Positions 1-6,254 of a stretch of DNA of 19,424 bases are shown here, piece after piece. The DNA is taken from contig MU633928.1 in assembly GCA_026770595.1 (NCBI GenBank), positions 1 to 19,424 on the forward strand, given 5' to 3'. The position numbers and the translations under genes are program-made. This DNA is from Ochromonadaceae sp. CCMP2298. Its lineage: Eukaryota > Sar > Synurophyceae > Ochromonadales > Ochromonadaceae. The notes beneath the pieces were generated by a model that did not search any database, had not been told where the DNA came from, and saw only the letters and a program-made list of their open reading frames with translations. Each line of letters starts with the position of its first letter. The first letter of the stretch is position 1.

Positions 1-840
1 CAGTTGGTCGCAGCCACGCAACCGCTCGAGGAAGGCGAGACCGAGGAGAGTCGCAACACTGCTCTCATGCTCCTCACCCGCAGTAGTAGCGACGTCTTAG
101 CCAGGGTCTTAGAGGAGTCGCTGCAGACGCGCATAGAGCTGGGCAACAGCAACTACGAGCTGCATTCCGAGCTGCACCTCATCATACACGAGATCGGCTT
201 CCAGCAGCAAGCGGAGGAGGAGGACTTTAAGGAGAAGGTCGTCTACTACACGCACCGCATGAGGAGCACGCTGGAGCAATCCAAACAGCAGTTCAAGAAG
301 ATTACGGAGGAGTACCTGGTTCTGCGGCACAACGCACGGGTGGCGAAGGAGGTGCTGGTGCGGGGGCAGAACGATGCCTCCCAGGCGCGCAGAGAGCTGC
401 AGAGCTGCCTGGACACGATCATCCTCGAGGCAGCGGCGCAGCGGGAGAAGATGGAGCGCAACGCGCAGAGCGAGCTGAAGTACCTGACAGACGACCTGCG
501 CGCCGAGGTGATCCGCAAAGAGCGGGAGCTGGAGACACGCACTGTGCTGGTCAAGCACCTGGTGCAGAGCCAGCGCAAGGAGGTCAGTGAGCTCAAGAAG
601 GAGTGCAAGATGTACACGCGCAAGCACAACAAGCTGCAGGAGACGCGGCGCTCGGAGCTGCGGCTGATAAACGGGGAGCTGAAGAAGCTCAGATGTATGA
701 TAGCAGAGGTGGAGACGAAAATGTCTTCTGTGGGCGAAGAGGCGCAGATCGACTTCCTGGACATACCCCTGGGCAACGTGGAGGGCGATCAGCTGCTGTT
801 GAAGCTGAGATCTAAGCTGAGGGAGCTGCAGGTGGCGTGA
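1..840 (+). CDS. Coiled-coil protein, 5' end missing
   Basis: The reading frame is open from the left edge and ends at TGA 838-840, so the start lies outside the window or behind an intron; the CAG at positions 1-3 could even be a splice acceptor. The first ATG inside the frame is at 67. The visible 279 or so residues are highly charged, rich in E, K, R, L and Q with heptad-like spacing, and predict an almost continuous alpha-helical coiled coil from about residue 40 to 240. I see no signal peptide, membrane segment or catalytic motif. The last 35 residues look less helical and contain the stretch DFLDIPLGNVEGDQ. The base composition is GC-rich like the other coding regions. Proteins of this kind are often cytoskeletal or ciliary, but that is only inference here and I do not recognise the family. 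Confidence 0.85.
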   Translation, partial: QLVAATQPLEEGETEESRNTALMLLTRSSSDVLARVLEESLQTRIELGNSNYELHSELHLIIHEIGFQQQAEEEDFKEKVVYYTHRMRSTLEQSKQQFKKITEEYLVLRHNARVAKEVLVRGQNDASQARRELQSCLDTIILEAAAQREKMERNAQSELKYLTDDLRAEVIRKERELETRTVLVKHLVQSQRKEVSELKKECKMYTRKHNKLQETRRSELRLINGELKKLRCMIAEVETKMSSVGEEAQIDFLDIPLGNVEGDQLLLKLRSKLRELQVA

Positions 841-1013
841 CTCTGACGCCACACCCACAACCATAGTGTATGGTGTACAGCCCCAATGCGCATTCCCTGT
901 ATCTCTAATTCTCTGTAATAACGTTGGATCTTACGCATTCTCTGAAATAACATAACAATATTGCATCCTTGTGAGTGGCTTATATTTTCACACTGCGAAT
1001 AAAGGTTTGCCTG
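841..1013. other. Short gap between convergent genes
   Basis: AT-rich 3' flank shared by the left coiled-coil gene (+) and the FkbM-type gene (-). It contains an AATAAA hexamer at 998-1003 that could serve as a poly(A) signal for the + strand gene. Nothing else is recognised. Confidence 0.5.
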
Positions 1014-1958
1014 CTAATGTTCTACTCCGAACGCCTCCCCAGGTTTCCACACAGGGTGCAACAAGTACTGGTCGTGTGGCGCTCTATTCCAATGTGCCTT
1101 ACAGGGTTGGTGGTATTTTGTCATCACGTCCCCAAATTCATGAAATGTGGTGTGCATGTAAAGGATGTCGCCAAACTTCGCCACCTGTCTGACGAAGCGA
1201 TACCCATTCCCAACCAGAATGTGATGAACCGCTTTTGATGGACGTTCAACAGTGATCGCGAGAAAGATGTGCTTGTCGAACGGGAACCCTTTAAGCGCGT
1301 GCAACTCGGCGCCTTCAATGTCCAGACTCAAATAGTCAATCACGCGAGGAGCTCCTGCATGTTCCAAGACCTTCTCCAACGTGACGGTCACAAGCTCTAC
1401 GGAATCACCTAACGGATCGACGTGGTTTTCAAACTCATCGCCGATCATCCCCCCCAACTCTCCACCACTCTCCCCCGAAGGTGTTCCAGTAAACGAAAAT
1501 TTGACTCTTTCTCCGATTGCGTCGGTAACTGGGTTTGTGTAGACTCCGCACTTTCTGTTCGAGAGTAGACCGACCAAGTACAGCGGATTGGGCTCTAGAC
1601 AAACGCCTTTCCAGTTGTTGAAGTGCTCCAATACCAGCGAGTTCGATAGTGCTTCCCAGTGATTGGAGGCCAGGTCGACGAAGTATCCATCCGCCTTGTC
1701 ATGGAAGATAGTGAGAATCAAATAATCTTGGCTCGCCTGCGCGTATGATTTGAAAGGGAGCCACGTTTTGAAGGTCGGTGCTCTGAAATCCGCCTCCAAG
1801 GACCGAGCAACCGCTGGCAGCTCTATTGTCCTCGGATCGAAATTCTGGGTGGCGTTGTTCCAAACGAAGTACTCCGGAGTGGTGGCAGTGGCACCGGCAG
1901 CTGGAGGTAAATTTAACAGCGCTAACGCCACGAAAGCAAAGGCGGGAAAGGCGAGCAT
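1014..1958 (-). CDS. FkbM-family SAM-dependent methyltransferase, secreted or Golgi-type
   Basis: A single-exon protein of 314 residues. The open frame continues upstream to 2051, but only through a GTG; the first ATG is at 1958 and is followed directly by a signal peptide (about residues 1-22, ending PPAAGA), so I take it as the start. Residues 74-107 contain SQD, then DGYFVDLASNHWEALSNS, which is the SAM-binding motif I region of FkbM-type (Methyltransf_21) enzymes. It is followed by LEPNP (121-125) and further on by LSLDIEGAELHAL, the acidic post-motif typical of the family. Known members O-methylate sugars or other small acceptors; the substrate cannot be read from the sequence. The signal peptide suggests action in the secretory pathway. 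The gene diverges from the alpha/beta hydrolase with 330 bp between the two ATGs. Confidence 0.86.
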   Translation of the reverse strand: MLAFPAFAFVALALLNLPPAAGATATTPEYFVWNNATQNFDPRTIELPAVARSLEADFRAPTFKTWLPFKSYAQASQDYLILTIFHDKADGYFVDLASNHWEALSNSLVLEHFNNWKGVCLEPNPLYLVGLLSNRKCGVYTNPVTDAIGERVKFSFTGTPSGESGGELGGMIGDEFENHVDPLGDSVELVTVTLEKVLEHAGAPRVIDYLSLDIEGAELHALKGFPFDKHIFLAITVERPSKAVHHILVGNGYRFVRQVAKFGDILYMHTTFHEFGDVMTKYHQPCKAHWNRAPHDQYLLHPVWKPGEAFGVEH

Positions 1959-2288
1959 CGCAATGCTAGAATTCGTCGCACAAGAGTCGTCGGGGACGAT
2001 GATTCTTTTGAAATGCCTCTCTCGTGTACCCGGTAGGGACACGAACGACACCTGAGAGTGATGATGCCTCTTTTTTTTCTAACAGCAGGATCCATCAAAC
2101 AATCAAACAATCAAAGGAACAACGCGAGAGTCAGGAACCTCTTATAGGCGCTTTTATTGATTATTACACCGTATCACAAGTCAATCTTTTGGCACACACC
2201 TCTTTTGGTACCATTTAGTCAGAGAACTTTAATTGGATCCACGCATGCACGAAGAAGAAACAAGCACCCCAACCCAAACAAAAGCCCG
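1959..2288. promoter_or_regulatory. Shared divergent promoter region
   Basis: A 330 bp intergenic region between the ATG of the FkbM-type methyltransferase (-) and the ATG of the alpha/beta hydrolase (+). It must hold the 5' UTRs and promoters of both. It contains an AT-rich tract and, at 2145-2155, TAGGCGCTTTT, a short sequence that recurs in other intergenic regions of this window. No TATA box could be assigned with confidence. Confidence 0.5.
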
Positions 2289-3275
2289 ATGACGTCGTCG
2301 CTCAGCAGGCAGCGATGTGTCGCCTTGGCGCTGACCTTTTCTTTGCTTTGCCTTCCGAGCGTGCACTGCTTCTTCGGGCTGAAAGCGGCGATTCCCAAGG
2401 TCGCTCTAGACACTCCGTTCCTCATCCTCCCGGGCTTTGGCAATGACGAGATAGACTACGTTGATCCGCTGCAGCAGGGCTTCGAAAAAGGGCTGCAGTA
2501 CTGTCTGCAAGAGAAGGGAGTGCAGAGCGTATCCGTTCTTTCAATAAAGCGAGGAGCCTGGCTGAACATAGCGAAAGGCGTACTCAAGCCGAGCTTCTGG
2601 AAGAGTGAGTGCAAGCCCTACGACCTGTTTGACTTCTACATGGATGAGGTGGATCGCACGGTGAGGCGGATCCGCGAGCAGACTGGCAAGCCCGTCGTGC
2701 TGGTGGGGCACAGTGCTGGCGGCTGGCTGGCACGCGCAGTGCTCGCAGACGGCACATGGATGGCCGGCAACAAGCGCGCCGATGGCACACGCTCCTCGGA
2801 CTTCGTGGCGGGATTGGTGACACTGGGGGCGCCGCATTTCCCGCCCAGAGAGGGCTTCGCGGATATGACTCGAGGCTGCCTTAAATTCGTAGACAAATCC
2901 TTCCCCGGTGCGTACCTGACCAGCAAGCCAAAAGGCGCTGAGAAGAGCCAGAGCGTATTCTACATTACAGTCGGGGGCACGGCGGTCACGGGGGATGCAT
3001 TGGCGGAGAAGCGGTCGGCAGCGAAGTTCGCGGCTGATAGTTATGTCCAGGTGACGGGCAACTTGGAGAACGGCGGCTCCGAAGCAGGCGATGGCGTCGT
3101 GCCAATTTCCAACGCACACCTATCCGGCGCCCAGCAGATTACCTTGGATGGTGTTTGGCACAGCATACAAGCCCCCGGTAACAACTGGTACGGTAAGCCA
3201 GAGAATATCGATTTGTGGTTACCGCAAACGCTCAAGTTGATTGCTGCGAGGAAACAAACCGCCTCCAGAGTGTAA
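2289..3275 (+). CDS. Alpha/beta hydrolase (lipase-like), probably plastid-targeted
   Basis: A single-exon protein of 328 residues. The frame is open upstream to 2157, but the ATG at 2289 is followed by a basic start (SLSRQR) and a hydrophobic core (VALALTFSLLCLPSVHC), so it is the best start. After the predicted cleavage site comes FFGLKAA, a phenylalanine at +1 as in bipartite plastid presequences of red secondary algae. The mature domain begins with FLILPGFGND (44-53), the oxyanion-hole region. The nucleophile elbow GHSAGG (140-145) places the catalytic serine at 142, and later GDGVVP and DGVWHS supply the likely Asp and His. The stretches GAPHFPP, TRGCLKFVD, FPGAY and NNWYGKPE match the plant chloroplast and cyanobacterial hydrolase family with the GHSAGGWLAR motif. 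Its substrate is not established; a lipid or ester hydrolase is the general expectation. Confidence 0.88.
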   Translation: MTSSLSRQRCVALALTFSLLCLPSVHCFFGLKAAIPKVALDTPFLILPGFGNDEIDYVDPLQQGFEKGLQYCLQEKGVQSVSVLSIKRGAWLNIAKGVLKPSFWKSECKPYDLFDFYMDEVDRTVRRIREQTGKPVVLVGHSAGGWLARAVLADGTWMAGNKRADGTRSSDFVAGLVTLGAPHFPPREGFADMTRGCLKFVDKSFPGAYLTSKPKGAEKSQSVFYITVGGTAVTGDALAEKRSAAKFAADSYVQVTGNLENGGSEAGDGVVPISNAHLSGAQQITLDGVWHSIQAPGNNWYGKPENIDLWLPQTLKLIAARKQTASRV

Positions 3276-3651
3276 TTATGCTTTTTAGAAAGAATAACGT
3301 AGCGCCGCGTAAATAACATACACATAAGATAAACTTGCAATGAAATATAAATCTGGTCAACTTCATCTGGATAACCGCTCGCAAGCTGACTACCCTCGTC
3401 CTGTGACTTATCCTATTATCCTACCGGTACCTAACTTTTGGCCTCCGGAAAGGGCAGTCCGCAAGGCACTGGTAACTTAAACTTTAGTTACCATCGGTGA
3501 CATTAATTAGCGCCAAATATGTTTGATCCAAGGATCCCACGATATGTGGAAGGAGATCGGTGTGCAGTTATGACGCGATGGGCACCTAAATTGGCGCTTA
3601 TATTCATCGGCAAAGCGCTCAGATTCTGAGCGGTAAGCTATAGTACGGTAG

Positions 3652-3836
3652 AGGGTTATTCGTTTTTTTTGTTTGCCAAAAACGCCTAAATGAGAGACAT
3701 TTCGCACAAAATTCGGTATTGACGACGAGAATTTTTTATGAATTTCCCTCGATTCGACTTAGAATTCTTGTTGCGCGTTTTTTCTGTATCAAAACATCTC
3801 TCATTTAGGCGCTTTTGGCTGTGAAAAAATAACCCT
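3652..3836. repeat. Inverted-repeat (MITE-like) element
   Basis: The outer arms AGGGTTATT (3652-3660) and AATAACCCT (3828-3836) are exact reverse complements. The inner arms at 3675-3697 and 3797-3819 are 23 bases each and pair with a single mismatch (core CGCCTAAATGAGAGA). Between the arms is about 100 bp of AT-rich sequence with no open frame. Size and terminal inverted repeats fit a non-autonomous DNA transposon remnant, but I could not find a clear target-site duplication. Confidence 0.65.
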
Positions 3837-3912
3837 TTATTTTTTGCTTCCGCTCAGATCTGAGGAAGGATGAGCATCGGTCATGTGAAGGACTGATCCT
3901 GCTCTGCCACAT

Positions 3913-3926
3913 CTTTCACGTGAAAG
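3913..3926. promoter_or_regulatory. Palindromic CACGTG (G-box/E-box) site
   Basis: CTTTCACGTGAAAG is a perfect 14 bp palindrome centred on CACGTG, 41 bp upstream of the glutathione peroxidase ATG. A second CACGTG lies at 3945-3950. CACGTG is the core recognised by bHLH and bZIP factors in other eukaryotes. Function here is inferred only from sequence and position. Confidence 0.4.
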
Positions 3927-3966
3927 AAGTGAACGAGGAGAGGGCACGTGAACGACGTGTACGAGG

Positions 3967-5640
3967 ATGGACGATTACGACCCCAAGACGAAGACTGTAG
4001 CTGCCCTCTTCTCTCAGCATTATCTCGTGATGATCGCCACCCTCATCTTCCTTGTTCTTGCATCATCGTTCTTGCTGACTTCTAGTTCTCCGTCGACATT
4101 CGAGTCGATATTCGACTTCTCCGTCGACACCGTATCCGGAACTAAGTCTTTGTCTGGCTTCAAGGGGAAGAAGGTATGTACTCCGTAAGGCATGTATTGC
4201 CCATCCCCTTAACTTACCTCCTTTCTGATTCTCCCTCTTTCTCTCCCTCCCTATTTCTCTCTCCCATGCTCGCGCTCTCCCTCTCTCCCTCTCACCCTCT
4301 CTCTTCCTCTCACCCTCTCACCCTCTCACCCCCTCACCCTCTTAACCTCTCACCCTCTCACCCTCTCACCCTCTCGCCCTCTCCCTCTATCCCGATCTCC
4401 CTCTACCCTCTACCCTACCCCTCTATACAACCTAATAAACCCTCCCTTCTAACACTACAATACCAATTAAACCCACGCAGGCCTACCTTTTGGTAAACGT
4501 CGCATCCAAGTGAGGCTTGACCTCTACAAACTATGCAGAGCTACAGCAGTTGTACGCTAAGTACGCTTCCCAGGGACTGGAGATCCTAGCCTTTCCATGC
4601 AACAACTTCGGCGGCCAGGTGCAATTCGCTCGAAATTCACCCAAAATTTGCTCTTAACTTACTACGTACCCACTTGCACCTACCACTATACCTACCACTC
4701 CCACCTAGGAACCTGGCACCTCAGAGGAGGTACGTACTGTGTACTGTGTAATATAGCGAGGTACCTCAGAGGAGGTAGTTACTTTAATATAATTTATTCA
4801 GAATCTGATGAATCTGATGACATATCTATAATTCCATAAGGGTTTATATGGTTTATATTAGTTGAAAACCACTCCTATTGTGTCTTTTATCCCTTTTCCC
4901 TCTATTGTGTCTTTTATCATATTTTTAGGTGCAGGCGTTCGCTGAGCGCAGAGGAGCGACGTTCCCGGTGATGGGCAAGATCGAGTGCGAGAACAAGGTA
5001 CGTACTATACACCAATCCGTAACATACTCGACACATAGGCACATGGCCTAACTTACTTGCCCACTCACCACTCGCTACCACTATACCTACCACTATACCT
5101 ACACCCCCACAACCACATACACCTATCACCATACCTACACCCCCACAACCACACCTATCACTATACCTACACCCGCACATATACCTACCGTACCTACACC
5201 CACATAAGGAGAAGACGCACCCCCTGTACAAGTACCTCAAGTCCCACACGCCTGGTGGGGCCGCGGGGCTGCTCGGCCAGGGGCTGAAGTGGAACTTCGC
5301 GAAGTTTCTGTGCAACGCTGAAGGTACAAATTGTGTTATCCCTCTCAAATTGGTCTTTTATCCCTTTTATAACTTCTTTCCCTATTATCTCATCTATGGA
5401 GTCTTTTATCCCTTCCCATCCCTCTTATTTATCCCCCTCCCTCTTATATTTCCCTTTATCCCTCCCATCCCTCTAATTTATCCATTTTATCTATCACATA
5501 TTGTGTACTTTATCCCTCTCATCCCACTTATTTACCCCTTTCCCTCTTACCCCCCCTTAGGCAAGCCTATCAGCCGCTACCTGCCTGTGACCTCTCCCCT
5601 CTCCATAGAGAAGGACATACTAAAGCTGCTGGACCTGTAG
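3967..5640 (+). CDS. GPX: Glutathione peroxidase, selenocysteine-containing, membrane-anchored, six exons
   Basis: Reconstructed by splicing. Exons are 3967-4173, 4481-4618, 4709-4729, 4929-4997, 5209-5323 and 5561-5640, all with GT-AG introns, giving 209 residues. Glutathione peroxidases reduce hydrogen or lipid peroxides using thiols. Exon 1 encodes a hydrophobic anchor (about residues 19-38), then [10 protein letters not shown] and FKGKK. Exon 2 reads [10 protein letters not shown], a TGA codon (4511-4513), then [10 protein letters not shown] and [11 protein letters not shown]. This is the family active site, and the TGA falls exactly on the catalytic Cys/Sec, so it is read as selenocysteine 80. 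The other catalytic residues are present: Gln115, Trp173 and Asn174 (LKWNFAKF). The end, GKPISRYLP, is also typical. The short, loop-less form resembles the phospholipid hydroperoxide (GPx4-like) type. The membrane anchor is unusual; it could instead be a signal sequence. Confidence 0.93.
4256..4402 (+). repeat. CT-rich simple repeat in GPX intron 1
   Basis: Degenerate tandem copies of CCCTCTCAC and CTCTCCCTC fill most of the first intron. The strand bias (pyrimidines on the sense strand) is the same as in other introns of this window. Confidence 0.7.
4511..4513 (+). other. In-frame TGA at the GPX active site (selenocysteine codon)
   Basis: This TGA interrupts an otherwise perfectly conserved frame between VNVASK and [10 protein letters not shown], the place occupied by Sec or Cys in every glutathione peroxidase. 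Splice sites and frame are intact on both sides, so decay of the gene is unlikely. Other genes here (left coiled-coil gene, 5'-nucleotidase, UBL5) use TGA as a normal stop, so a general TGA reassignment does not explain it. Confidence 0.9.
4709..4729 (+). other. 21-base microexon of GPX (exon 3)
   Basis: The seven codons encode EPGTSEE and restore the conserved family stretch GGQEPGTSEE across introns 2 and 3. It is preceded by CCTAG and followed by GTACGT. Without it the peroxidase would lose the conserved EPG after the catalytic Gln. Confidence 0.88.
5050..5208 (+). repeat. ACC/TATACCTAC simple repeat in GPX intron 4
   Basis: Degenerate tandem units around CACTATACCTAC and CACCCCCACAACCAC occupy most of the intron between exons 4 and 5. 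Confidence 0.65.
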
Positions 5641-5643
5641 TAC

Positions 5644-5674
5644 GTACAGTACAGTAGTACGTACTGTACTGTAC
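5644..5674. repeat. GTAC-rich hairpin just after the GPX stop
   Basis: The arms GTACAGTACAG (5644-5654) and CTGTACTGTAC (5664-5674) are exact reverse complements around a 9-base loop. It begins three bases after the stop codon, in the 3' UTR. GTAC units continue for about 100 bases further. Confidence 0.75.
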
Positions 5675-5751
5675 AGCAGTACGTACATAACTTACTGGAC
5701 CTGCAGTATGTACAGTACGTACATTACAGCATTGGGTGTAGAGTACGTACT

Positions 5752-5820
5752 GGGGCTAGCCAAGCCGACTGGATGACAATTTCGCGAGAGCTTGATTCGA
5801 ATAGTCGCTAGCAGAGCCCC
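5752..5820 (+). other. Stem-loop in GPX 3' UTR, weak SECIS candidate
   Basis: GGGGCT (5752-5757) pairs with AGCCCC (5815-5820), and CGACT (5766-5770) pairs with AGTCG (5803-5807). The enclosed loop contains ATGA (5773-5776) and TGA (5793-5795), the bases expected in the SECIS core. However, only 16 bases separate them, too few for the usual long second helix and apical loop. I therefore mark this as a structured 3' UTR element and not as a demonstrated SECIS. Confidence 0.3.
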
Positions 5821-5940
5821 GGCGCCTTTCCCTCACCTAGTATGACATGTAAATAAAGTTTATATATCCTAAAACGCAATATTTGGGCACAAGATGCGCC
5901 CCATTAGCTTTCTTGTGGCAAAAGCGCCTATCATATGTGA

Positions 5941-5972
5941 GTAACCCTTTCTACACTTTGGGAAAGGGTTAC
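5941..5972. repeat. 11 bp perfect hairpin
   Basis: GTAACCCTTTC (5941-5951) and GAAAGGGTTAC (5962-5972) are exact reverse complements with a 10-base loop. It lies next to GGCAAAAGCGCCTA (5917-5930), which resembles the arm of the 3652-3836 element, so it may be a decayed or related copy. Confidence 0.6.
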
Positions 5973-6254
5973 ATACAACAGTTTTATTCATAGAGGAAAT
6001 TTAACCCTTTCCATTTTATCTGGCAGTTTCACCCTCCAAACTCACTCACTTCACTTCAGTGGCTCCTCTTCAGGCAAAGGATTTCCCTCAGAGACCATGG
6101 GCACACTTCCTTCACTGCGGCGGAATCTTCCGGTCTACTTGGATTCTGCGTGATCAAAATCTGTTGCAGGAATTCGACGGATACAGCTGCCACAGTTGTG
6201 AGCGTGGAGACCACTGCCTTTGTGGTTGAATTTCATCCCGCCTACTTGTTCACG

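Larger units (their letters stand above)
3276..3966. other. Intergenic region with inverted-repeat element
   Basis: A 691 bp gap between the alpha/beta hydrolase stop and the glutathione peroxidase start. The left third is the AT-rich 3' flank of the hydrolase. The middle holds a 185 bp inverted-repeat element (3652-3836), and the last 100 bases hold CACGTG palindromes just upstream of the peroxidase ATG. I see no convincing gene; a 66-residue open frame on the minus strand (3507-3707) overlaps the repeat and looks random. Confidence 0.6.
5641..6254. other. GPX 3' flank and upstream region of the large coiled-coil gene
   Basis: The 3' UTR of the peroxidase contains a GTAC-rich hairpin (5644-5674), a stem-loop at 5752-5820 and an AATAAA hexamer (5852-5857). 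Beyond it are a partial match to the 3652-3836 element (5917-5930) and an 11 bp hairpin (5941-5972). The frame of the next gene is open from 5994 without an ATG until 6255, so part of this stretch may be coding through an undetected exon. Confidence 0.5.

Noticed and set aside
109-864. Minus-strand open frame of 251 residues
   Set aside because: It is antisense to the coiled-coil gene and made of Leu/Gln/Val/His runs that mirror its codons.
4176-4496. Ser/Pro/Leu repeat protein
   Set aside because: The region is GPX intron 1; the apparent repeats come from CCCTCTCAC simple sequence.
4511-4513. Premature stop making GPX a pseudogene
   Set aside because: Every exon, splice site and catalytic residue is intact, and the TGA sits exactly on the Sec/Cys position.
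4511-4513. General reassignment of TGA in this organism's code
   Set aside because: TGA ends the left coiled-coil gene, the 5'-nucleotidase and UBL5 at the expected family ends.
4250-5210. CRISPR-like array from the tandem repeats
   Set aside because: The repeats are degenerate simple sequence without regular unique spacers and lie in introns of a eukaryotic gene.
5752-5820. tRNA-like gene (69 bases, GGGGCT/AGCCCC ends, GATTCGAAT loop)
   Set aside because: The inner helices do not form D and anticodon arms with the right spacing; it fits a 3' UTR stem-loop better.
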